A stretch of 64,000 bases of DNA, from NCBI RefSeq assembly GCF_000024865.1, contig NC_013595.1, positions 6,200,001 to 6,264,000 on the forward strand, written 5' to 3'. Within the stretch, counting starts at the first letter, position 1; each line of letters opens with the position of its first letter. A model generated the notes under the pieces. That model was not told the origin of the DNA and made no database searches. It saw only the letters and a program-made list of their open reading frames with translations. The position numbers and the translations under genes were made by a program. The stretch comes from Streptosporangium roseum DSM 43021. GTDB taxonomy: Bacteria; Actinomycetota; Actinomycetes; Streptosporangiales; Streptosporangiaceae. Below, piece after piece: positions 8,689 to 15,946 of this stretch.

Positions 8689-8922
8689 GTGTCGAAAAGC
8701 CGTCTCGGTATCACGCTGACAGGCGTGTTCAGCCTGGTGATGGCCACGGCGATAACGGCGCTGCCCTCCCAGGCCGACACGTGTTCGGTGTCGGTGGCGT
8801 GTTCCACCACGGTGACCTTCATCGTGGTGGAACACCTCAGCGGCAGCCGGGCCGCCCGTGTGGGCGCCGCGCCGAGGAGCAACCCGGCGCACCCAGTGCG
8901 CTCTATCCGTCATCGCGACTAG
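8689..8922 (+). pseudogene. Truncated WxL-like secreted protein
   Basis: From the GTG at 8689 the first 45 or so codons (VSKSRLGITLTGVFSLV onward to CSTTVTFIVVE) match the signal peptide and mature start of the protein at 6968-7552. The sequence then runs into unrelated residues and stops after 77 codons, with the beta domain missing. It is read opposite to its two relatives. A stem of AGAGCCGC/GCGGCTCT (8921-8928/8951-8958) right after it could be the old terminator. Confidence 0.55.
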
Positions 8923-8958
8923 AGCCGCCTGCCACGCCCCGTCATGGTGAGCGGCTCT

Positions 8959-9245
8959 ACCACTGCAGGATGACAACGAACGATTCTTGGACAAGGCCTG
9001 TGCCGCTGGAAACGCCCTCTACGCTGACCGGCAAGCCCCGGCAGCCGGATCGCCGGCCCATTGGGGGTCCCGGTAGTAATCGCCGAGAATCCAACGGATC
9101 TCGCCGACCAGCATCGACGTGAGGCGTCCGGACGAGGTCGGCGGCGTCCTCGGCCCGGCGCGCCGCATCCACTGACCAGCACGCCAGACCTGCAGCGTCC
9201 TCACATCAGAGCAGGTCAAAGATAGGTTCGTTGGATTTTCGGCGA
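8959..9245. repeat. Dispersed repeat copies 3 and 4
   Basis: Bases 9065-9120 (-) match 6646-6700 closely over about 55 bp, and 9226-9256 (+) carries the core GTTGGATTTTCGGCGATTAC in the opposite direction. The minus-strand reading of 9065-9120 and 6646-6700 preserves a similar peptide (IRWI-GDYYRDP), so an old coding origin is possible. No intact gene is seen here. Confidence 0.5.
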
Positions 9246-9423
9246 TTACTGCCGAGCCCCCAGTTCCGACCTGAGGGGCGACTGTGGAAGGTCCGCGCCG
9301 ACCGGGCGAGGGGGCATGAAAGCGCCCCGGACGGGGCGGTCCGGGGCGAGAAGGACGACTCCACTCTGTACCAACGGAGCGTGTTCGGATATGGACGTAC
9401 CGTCGCGAAGTGACGATGCCTTA
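9246..9423 (-). pseudogene. 3' fragment of IS-split lectin-like gene
   Basis: This is the minus-strand continuation of the gene at 10290-10960, cut off by the IS. Removing the IS and one TTA duplication joins the frames exactly at an AAG codon (DNK then ASSLRDG), and the reading frame runs on to a stop at 9246. The first part (DGTSISEHAPLVQ) resembles the next unit of the tryptophan-rich repeats upstream. A perfect stem CGCCCCGGAC/GTCCGGGGCG lies inside at 9323-9348. Confidence 0.5.
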
Positions 9424-10289
9424 CAGCGTGTCCTACATGGTGGGTGAGTCGTTGAACTCACCATGGACGGCGGGCAATGGGACTGGATCGTCCCGGCGGG
9501 GTTGTGGGAGATCGCGCGGCCGTTGCTGCCGGCGTCCCGGGTGCGCCCGCAGGGCGGCGGGATCGTCGGTGTCGCTGATGAGGCGGTGTTCGCCGCGATC
9601 GTCTACGTGCTGGTCAGCGGATGCTCCTGGCGGGCGCTGCCGCCGTGTTTCGGAGCCTCGAAGTCCACTGTGCATCGCCGGTTTTTGATCTGGTCGTGTG
9701 CCGGGGTGTGGGAGCGGTCGCACCAGGCCGTCCTGGACCGGTTGGCCGGCGATGGCCTGCTGGATGTGTCGCGCGTGGTGCTCGACTCGGCGCATGTGCG
9801 CGCCAAAAAGGGGGCGAACACACAGGTCCTTCGCCCGTGGACCGGGGTAGGCCCGGTTCCAAGCTGCACCTCCTGTCGGACGCGGCCGGACTGCCTCTGG
9901 TCGTCGGCCTGTCCGCGGCCAACGTCCACGACAGCCGCTGGTTGAAGCCGACGGTGCTCGCCCTCCAATTGAGACACAGCCCTGTGCAGGGCCGGTATCG
10001 CAAGATCGGCAAGCTCCACGCCGACAAGGCCTATGACCATCCTGGGCTGCTGCGATGGCTGCGCGGCAAGCGCATCGGGGTGCGTATCGCCCGCAAGGGC
10101 GTCGAGTCCAGCCAGCGACTGGGCCGCCATCGCTGGGTGATCGAACGGACTATCTCCTGGCTGTTCGGCTACCGGCGCCTGTCACCCCGTTACGAGCGTC
10201 ACCCCTACGCCTATCTGGCCTTTCTCACCCTCGCTGCAGCCATGACCTGCCATAAGCGACATCTCAAACTCACCATGTAGGACACGGTC
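9424..10289 (+). mobile_element. IS5-family (IS427-like) insertion sequence
   Basis: The 866-bp element is bounded by near-perfect inverted ends (CAGCGTGTCCTACATGGTG at left; GACCGTGTCCTACATGGTG as reverse complement of the right end) and a TTA target duplication at 9421-9423 and 10290-10292. Size, ends and the two-frame transposase fit the IS427 subgroup. It interrupts a minus-strand lectin-like gene. Confidence 0.85.
9463..10280 (+). CDS. IS5-family transposase, two frames joined by -1 frameshift
   Basis: Frame A (from 9463) encodes the N-terminal DUF4096-like part, with a first catalytic Asp in VVLDSAHVRA. Frame B carries the rest of the DDE domain, including GRPGSKLHLLSD, HADKAYD and the RWVIERTISWLFGYRRL signature with the catalytic Glu. 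The join is at the run AAAAAGGGGG (9805-9814): slipping back one base after AAG gives KKGGEHTGPSPVDRG, the normal family sequence. This is the usual programmed frameshift of the subgroup, so the element may be active. Confidence 0.85.
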
Positions 10290-10960
10290 TTATTATCCCC
10301 GGGGTCGTAGACGGTCCACCAGAGGCTTTCGTCCCGGTCACCGCGGTGCACGGCGTACAGCCGGCCGCGGAACTCCGCCAGCGCCGGATTGGACCTGGAC
10401 AGGTGGCCGGGGAACCTCTCGTTCTCGCTCCAGCTGTGGGAGGCGTTCATGACCGTCCACCACAGCGAGGTGTCCTGCCTGGGGGCCAGAGAGATGGGGA
10501 GGAGCATCCCCGGGGCGAACCAGGGCGACACCAGCCGACAACCGTGGTCCCTGCCGACGTTCCGGATGATAAGAGCGCGGATCCTGAAGGAGAGCTCGAC
10601 CAACCGGCCGATCGGCATGGGAAGGAAGGCCTTGGCGACCCTCCCTACCCTCGCCGAGATCCTCTCGGCGGCTCGGGCGGCTACGGCATCGAGGACGATC
10701 TCAAAGCCCCACCATCTCGTGTTGACGTACACCCGCCCATCGTCGGCGTTCAGCTGCATCTCGATCTGGCGAACCGCGTCTTGGTCGGCTTGGGGAAGCT
10801 GGCTGATCTGCTCCTCGAATTCCTTGCGGGCCTTGTCCAGATACTCCCGGGAGATCCGCTGCGCCTCCTCGTGGGAGACGGAGTACGGAATGGCCTGCCA
10901 AGCGGCGAGGGCGTCGGCCTCGGCTCTGGCTTGGTCCTGGCTGGTGCTTTCATCGGGCAT
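10290..10960 (-). pseudogene. Lectin-like tryptophan-repeat protein, 5' part, split by IS
   Basis: The reading frame from about 10960 (MPDESTSQD) has a charged helical N-terminus, a middle segment with VYVNTRWWGFEIVLD, and a C-terminal pair of repeats (SLWWTV, HSWSENERFPGH, NPALAEFRGRLYAVHRG, SLWWTVYD). The repeats look like those of sialidase- or lectin-like beta-propeller proteins. The IS enters the frame after DPGDN. The 3' remainder is at 9246-9423. No clear ribosome site supports a particular start. Original function unknown; carbohydrate binding is a guess from the repeats. Confidence 0.5.
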
Positions 10961-11480
10961 GCGATCGCATCCCATTCCATAGGAAGATCCGCCGTGAAGA
11001 TCGTCAGCGGCCTTGAATATCCGGCCGTGCCCCACTACCGGCAAAAGCGTGCCCGTGGCCACAAGCGGCCACGGGCACAACGGACCGTCTCGGGCCGCTT
11101 GGATACGTGGTCGCAGGCCACTGGGCCTCCGCCGTCCGGTCCGACGTCGGCAGCGGCTTCTGGACGCAGCGGCTTGTCTGTGTCGTGACGGGGCCGGGGC
11201 AGCGTGAACAGGCCAGGGTTCGGCTTCAATCAGGACGCCTCCGGCGGGCGTGTGTTTGAGCTCGGCGCGCAGGCTCGGTGTGCGTGTCATCCACGTCGGT
11301 GTTCAGCAGCCGGGCAGACGCCCGTGACCCGCAGTCCGTCCGGCGCCTGCTCCACGATCGTCAGGAACTGGGGTGTCGGTAAGGCTTGCGCCACCAGGTA
11401 CACGTGATCGTATTGAGCCTGGCCCGGATTCTTTCGGCAACGGCGTTGACCGGCTTCGGCGGCCTGCTCCTGTGGCCAGT
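10961..11480. terminator. Gene-poor stretch with strong hairpin at 11049-11078
   Basis: GTGCCCGTGGCC (11049-11060) and GGCCACGGGCAC (11067-11078) form a perfect 12-bp stem with a 6-nt loop, without a T-run. A minus-strand frame over 11287-11592 has patches that look protein-like (VYLVAQALPTPQFLTIVEQ) but no recognisable gene. Confidence 0.45.
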
Positions 11481-11672
11481 TCAAAGCGTCATAACCATTC
11501 CCGCGTACTTGTTGGCCTGCCGCCGCCAACCGGACAACGCGCTCGCGCCACCCGGCCGCTGCAGTATGTGCAGGCTCAGCGCCATTTCCCACATCATGTC
11601 CGCCCGGCCGGCGATGCGCACGCGGGTCAGATCCTCACCGGTGAAGACGATCCGCAAGGTCCCCTTGATCAT
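11481..11672 (-). pseudogene. ArsR-type regulator, N-terminal fragment
   Basis: From an ATG at 11672 the minus strand encodes TLRIVFTGEDLTRVRIAG, a Trp-Glu-x-x-Leu-Ser-Leu-His stretch and SGWRRQA. This is the typical first 50 residues of a large group of actinomycete ArsR-family winged-helix regulators (DUF5937-type N-terminus). The similarity ends there and the frame stops soon after, so the DNA-binding and C-terminal domains are absent. It is a decayed gene. Confidence 0.5.
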
Positions 11673-11968
11673 GATCGCATACTCGGTCGCCAAGATCACA
11701 GTGTCAAAAGCTGATCGATGGTGGCCGTTGACCTGCGTGTTCCTGCTCAGGCCGGAAGTGGGTGACAACCCTGGGCCCGGCGGGATGAACTGGCTCCGAC
11801 CACCAGTACAGAGGGCGGCGCGCTTCGTGTCGTCGGTTTGTCTGCGGTAGCGAAACGGGGTTCCAGACAATCTCCCGGATGCCCATGCTGAGAGCCGTCA
11901 TCCCATTGACCTGCGGAATCTTCAGGCTTCGCTGCGTGGATGAGCCACTCATGAAAGGAACAACCAAC

Positions 11969-12361
11969 ATGATCAAAATGCTTCTCCGGGCCGGAGCGGT
12001 GGCACTCGCCTCAGCGGCTGCCTTGTCCCTGGTCGCCGCGTCCCCGGCGGCTGCGGGCAGCGCCTGGAACGGATGCAACTCGGGCAACGTCTGCCTCTAC
12101 GGCGGCAACCCGGTCCCGAGCTACTTGAAGTATCAGACCCCTGGGCTGGTTCCGGACGGGAAGACGTTCTGGGTGATCGTCAACAACGGAAACCCCGAGC
12201 CGGGCGCCGACCACGTGCGCTTCCAGTACCGCTTTTGGGGCTCTTCGACGTGGCACTCGAAGTGCCTGCACTACCGGCCCGACGGCGGCTCCATGCTCGA
12301 CCTGCGCGACGGGGCGGTGGGCGGCGAGATCAGGAACATGTACTGGGGCGGCGAGTGCTAG
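11969..12361 (+). CDS. Small secreted cysteine protein, peptidase inhibitor I36-like
   Basis: This 130-residue exported protein has a signal peptide ending at SPAAA-G and a mature part of about 100 residues with four cysteines (NGCNSGNVC, SKC, GGEC) and an NVCLYGG motif seen in I36-type secreted inhibitors of actinomycetes. The ATG at 11969 is chosen because AAAGGA lies 9 bp upstream; an earlier in-frame ATG at 11951 contains that ribosome site. It stands alone. The target is unknown and inhibitor activity is only inferred. Confidence 0.65.
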   Translation: MIKMLLRAGAVALASAAALSLVAASPAAAGSAWNGCNSGNVCLYGGNPVPSYLKYQTPGLVPDGKTFWVIVNNGNPEPGADHVRFQYRFWGSSTWHSKCLHYRPDGGSMLDLRDGAVGGEIRNMYWGGEC

Positions 12362-12809
12362 GAGGCTGGTGTTAAGCGGGTCATCCTGGTTGAAGATTCT
12401 CGGGTGAGGGTGCCGGGCAGCGCTGTGCAGGGGCGTCGTGTTCCGTGCTTGCGGCGGCGGTCTGCGGGTGGTGTGGGCCAGTGCGATTATCCACAGGCCA
12501 ACGGAGACGGTCCTTCTCGTTGCCCGGATCTCTAACCTCGGCTGTTGTCCGGGGCTTGAGCAGCAACCGAACGGCCAGTCACGTTAAGGGGCAGACCAAC
12601 TAGGCCGGAAAGGGGCTACGGCCGGTGTCACGGTTCTTTCGAACACCCCTCGTCGTACCGGCCGTAGCTTCAGGAGTCCTGGGCCGTTTTGTGGAGGCGG
12701 GTTCTTTCTTCAGGCCGGTCACGCCGGTCGAAGGGCTTCGACCGGCGTTTACGGTGACCCGGCCGAGTGTGTCGGCACCGATGGAATCCTGCCATCCGCC
12801 CCGACGGGC
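12362..12809. terminator. Gene-free stretch with two perfect hairpins
   Basis: No gene is seen. GCTACGGCCGGT (12615-12626) pairs with ACCGGCCGTAGC (12657-12668) around a 30-nt loop. About 60 bp further on, near 12728-12752, GCCGGTCGAAG and CTTCGACCGGC form an 11-bp stem with almost no loop. The second looks like a terminator; the first could be a transposon end or structured RNA. Confidence 0.45.
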
Positions 12810-13721
12810 TCAACAGCCGCCCCCGCCTCCGTCACCTCCGCAGGAGCTGTAGCCCCCGGTCCCCTCACCTCTCACAATGATGGGTTCCGGCTCATTCAGC
12901 AAGAACCCCCGGCGTGCTCGCCGTTTCCTGCTGGGACGGATAGGAGGGGGCGGCCGATGACCGAGCGCTTCCCTCGCTCTGCGGTTGGGCAGCTCGCTGA
13001 GGCCGTAGAGCGCCTCGCCCAGCCCGACGGTGTCCGCCGGTCTGGGCGAGGTCCGGTCGCCGGGCGGCTGTGCGAGCCGTGCCTTCCGTAGCAGGGGAGA
13101 TCCCGGCCTCGCGGCGCGGCGGGCGAGCAGGCAGCTGCCGGCGGACAGCGCGAGCACTGCGGCCGTGGCGAAGGTCACCGGAGTGGGACGTACGACACTC
13201 GTGCCCAGCAGGACGAGCGTGGCCGACAAGCCAGCCGTCGCGACAGCGGCCAGGACGGTCAGCGGACGGCGAGGCCGACGGGCGGCGAGCCGATCAACGT
13301 CGTCCTGGGCGAGCCGGTGCAGTTCGAAGGCCATCAGGCCGTCAGGCGCCGCCTTGAGCGCCTCGACCAGGGTCTCCTCGATCGGTCCCGCTGCGGCACC
13401 CGCGTCCGGAGCGGCCCGCACCCAGCAATCGGCGGAGGTGCGAACCGTCCCCCGGACCACGAGTTCCGCCAGCGCGGCGTTGACCACCCGAGGTGGCCCG
13501 CCGGCCAGGCCACGGGAGACCTCCTCCCGCTCGGCGACGGCCAGGTGCCGGAGCGAGCGTCGTGCGGGAACCGGCCGGACACCGCCGGTCTGGGCGAAGA
13601 AGCGGCGTACATGCTGCAGCGGAGTATCGACGCCTCGGGCGATGGAGCTCAGCGACTCTCCGCTGCGCCATCGCTGCCAGACCTCGTCTTGGCGATCGGG
13701 TGATAACCCGTAGTCCCGCAC
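12810..13721 (-). CDS. Chimera: IS30 transposase N-terminus fused to TIGR04222-like membrane protein
   Basis: The first 80 or so residues are the two-part helix-turn-helix region of an IS30-family transposase (YGLSPDRQDEVWQRWRSGES, then GGVRPVPARRS and AEREEVSRGLAGG). From GGPPRVVNAALAEL on, the sequence fits TIGR04222-type proteins: a small helical domain, two membrane helices (about 158-205), then a polar tail ending in a Gly/Cys-rich stretch. The join falls where both parents have a Leu-Ala-Gly-Gly-like stretch. The frame is open throughout. A GGAGG site precedes the GTG at 13721; a GTG at 13733 is the alternative. It is probably a recombination product rather than a working transposase. 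Confidence 0.6.
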   Translation of the reverse strand: MRDYGLSPDRQDEVWQRWRSGESLSSIARGVDTPLQHVRRFFAQTGGVRPVPARRSLRHLAVAEREEVSRGLAGGPPRVVNAALAELVVRGTVRTSADCWVRAAPDAGAAAGPIEETLVEALKAAPDGLMAFELHRLAQDDVDRLAARRPRRPLTVLAAVATAGLSATLVLLGTSVVRPTPVTFATAAVLALSAGSCLLARRAARPGSPLLRKARLAQPPGDRTSPRPADTVGLGEALYGLSELPNRRAREALGHRPPPPIRPSRKRRARRGFLLNEPEPIIVRGEGTGGYSSCGGDGGGGGC

Positions 13722-14138
13722 ACGCACCTCCACTAATGATCAAGGTCATTGTGTGGTGATGCGTTGACCCCTTGAGACCGCCAGGGTTTACCGACACTGA
13801 CACGCGATTACACACAGCTACTTCGCGGCTGGTGGCACGGACCCGGGTGGAGGGCCTCCAGGAGCCGTCCGCGAACTGAACCGGGCGGCCGGTACGGCGG
13901 TCGCATGCGGCGATCTCCGAGGCGCCGGCATGGAGGATCGGACGCCGGAGCCGTCGCCGTGAGCCGCCGAGGGCGCGGCCGCCGCACGCGGTGGCGGCCG
14001 GTCCCGGGGACCGGCCGCTCCCGGAGACCCGGACCTGTCGCGTACGGCGGCGCGTCCGCGTCCGGCCGGGTCACGCGCTCCGGATCTTCCGCATCTCACG
14101 ACTGCGCGCTCACGCCGCCCGCGGGCGGCGCGCGCGGG
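13722..14138. terminator. Gene-free stretch; IS30-like upstream remnant and terminator
   Basis: The left part (13734-13830) precedes the chimeric transposase frame and may be the old IS30 left end; it contains GCGATTACACACAGCTACTT (13804), also found in near-identical form at 5216. At 14113-14130 the perfect palindrome CGCCGCCCGCGGGCGGCG lies 8 bp beyond the stop of the GHL10 gene and is its likely terminator. Confidence 0.45.
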
Positions 14139-15701
14139 TCACCACTGCACGCGGCGTCCCTGGCTCGGCGGGCTCTGCCGGTTGGCCCGGTCGACGGCCG
14201 TCACGTAGTAGTAGGCACCCCTGGTGCCCGCCGGGTCCACCCAGCGCACGTGACGGTCGGCGGGGACGACCGCGACCAGGTTGCGGGCGTCGGCGAAGTC
14301 CTCGGGCCGGGCGTGCCGATCGAGCCGGAAGATGGCGTACTGGAACGGGGTGTCCCGGCCCGTGGCGAGGATGCGCAGCTCGGCACCCCCGTCCACCCGG
14401 CGCGCCCAGACGAGCACCGGGCGGCGCGGAGCCGCGCCGCCGGCGAGCCTGGGCAGCAGCGGGCCGAGGGCGGGGCGCGTGTAGTGGTCGGTCACGACGG
14501 TGGTGACCGAGCCGAGCCGGTCGTCGCGCACGTCGCCGGAGTTGTACCAGATGTCACCGCCGACCTGCGGGTGGTCCCGGTTGAGGGTCAGGTGCCTGGT
14601 GAGCTCGTCCGGCTGGAACCACTGGGCGGGCTGCCCGGCCGCCCCCGCCTTGTAGGCCGCCTGGCCGATCCAGAGCTGCGTGGGGGTGCCCGCCGCCACG
14701 TCGGACCACCAGGGGACCAGCTTGGCGTAGTCGGCGTTCGACTGGCCGATGTACCAGTAGAGCTGCGGCGCGATGTAGTCCAGCCAGCCCTTCTTGACCC
14801 AGCCCCGGGTGTCGGCGTGCAGGTTGTCGTAGGACTGGCTGCCGCCCGTATCCGAACCCAGGGGGTCGGTGGTCTTGTTGCGCCAGATGCCGGAGGGGCT
14901 GATGCCCCAGGCGATCTCCGGCTTGGCCTGCCGTACCCGCTGCTGCATCTCCTGCACCAGCAGGTCGACGTTGTTGCGCCGCCAGGCCGCGAGGTCGGGG
15001 AAGCCCTGGCCGTACTTGGCGAAGGCCGCACTGTCGTCGAAGGCGGTGGTGTTGACCGGGTAGAAGTAGTCGTCGAAGTGCAGGCCGTCGATGTCGTACT
15101 TGGTCACCGCGTCCATCATGGCGTCCTGCACGAACGCGCGGACCTCGGGCATGCCCGGGTTGTAGTAGAGCTTGCCGCCGTAGGGGACGATCCAGTCGGG
15201 GTGCTTGGTGCCCGGGTGGTCCGGGTGGAGCTTGGACGGGTCGGGCTGCATCGACACGCGGTAGGGGTTGAACCAGGCGTGGAAGGCCAGGCCGCGCTTG
15301 TGCGTCTCCTCGACCACGAACGCCAGCGGGTCGTAGCCGGGATCCTGGCCCTGGGTGCCGGTCAGATACTGCGACCAGGGCTCGAACGGCGAGGGCCAGA
15401 AGGCGTCGGCGGTCGGCCGGATCTGCACGAACACCGCGTTCAGCTTGCGGACCTGCGCCAGGTCCAGCCAGGCGAGATACTCGGCCTTCTGCTGGTCGGC
15501 GGTCAGCCCGGGCTTGGACGGCCAGTTGATGTTGACGACGGAGGCGATCCACATGCCGCGCATCTGGCGCAACGGCGGGACGTACTCGGCGAAGGCCGAG
15601 GCCGAGGTGGAGGCGGAGGCGAAGGCGGGCAGGGGTACGGCGGTCGCCGCGGCGGCGAGGGCGAGGCCGCGCAGGACGGTGCGTCGGGTGGGTGAGCTCA
15701 T
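14139..15701 (-). CDS. Secreted glycoside hydrolase-like 10 (GHL10) protein
   Basis: The 520-residue protein has a Tat-type signal peptide (RRTVLRG, Ala-rich core) and a GHL10 (DUF187) catalytic barrel: RGMWIASVVNINWP, AVFVQIRPTADAFWPS, FHAWFNPYRV, DGLHFDDYFYP with the probable acidic catalytic residues, and IAPQLYWYIG. A C-terminal Ig/fibronectin-like domain covers about residues 410-520. E. coli DigH (YddW), a member of this family, cleaves peptide-free peptidoglycan glycans. That fits the divergent NagZ gene and the shared operator-like site between them. GGAG lies 6 bp before the ATG at 15701. Confidence 0.85.
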   Translation of the reverse strand: MSSPTRRTVLRGLALAAAATAVPLPAFASASTSASAFAEYVPPLRQMRGMWIASVVNINWPSKPGLTADQQKAEYLAWLDLAQVRKLNAVFVQIRPTADAFWPSPFEPWSQYLTGTQGQDPGYDPLAFVVEETHKRGLAFHAWFNPYRVSMQPDPSKLHPDHPGTKHPDWIVPYGGKLYYNPGMPEVRAFVQDAMMDAVTKYDIDGLHFDDYFYPVNTTAFDDSAAFAKYGQGFPDLAAWRRNNVDLLVQEMQQRVRQAKPEIAWGISPSGIWRNKTTDPLGSDTGGSQSYDNLHADTRGWVKKGWLDYIAPQLYWYIGQSNADYAKLVPWWSDVAAGTPTQLWIGQAAYKAGAAGQPAQWFQPDELTRHLTLNRDHPQVGGDIWYNSGDVRDDRLGSVTTVVTDHYTRPALGPLLPRLAGGAAPRRPVLVWARRVDGGAELRILATGRDTPFQYAIFRLDRHARPEDFADARNLVAVVPADRHVRWVDPAGTRGAYYYVTAVDRANRQSPPSQGRRVQW

Positions 15702-15859
15702 GCGGACTCCAAGGGGGGTGTTGCGTCCCGGCCGCTCCCGGCCGCTCCGGCCGCTCCGGCCGCGGGGCCGCGGGGGCCACAAGGCCGCGGGCCAGATGCC
15801 GTCGAACGGACACGGAGCCGGTCAGGAGGGTCACGGGGGTCTCGACGGCGAGAATGGCA

Positions 15860-15900
15860 GAAAGTTACTTTCAAAGCAATGATGATGAAAGAAAGTGTCA
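15860..15900. promoter_or_regulatory. GAAAGTTACTTTC operator between GHL10 and nagZ
   Basis: The perfect palindrome GAAAGTTACTTTC (15860-15872), with a further GAAAGAAAGTG at about 15887, lies in the divergent promoter region. A half-site GAAAGTTAC occurs at 36367-36375 (-), upstream of the peptide ABC operon. The RpiR/MurR-like protein encoded at 17538 is the natural candidate to bind it. Confidence 0.55.
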
Positions 15901-15946
15901 TTGATGTGTAACCTGCCCCGAGACGTCCCCGGCGAGAAGGTGCCCC

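Noticed and set aside
6646..9120. A conserved small protein with the motif IRWI-GDYYRDP
   Set aside because: The reading frames lack consistent starts and stops around the motif, so it is reported as a DNA repeat, with a coding origin left open.
13905..15695. Plus-strand frame of 596 codons opposite the GHL10 gene
   Set aside because: Composition is Val/Gly/Arg-rich without domains; the opposite strand encodes a clear GHL10 enzyme.
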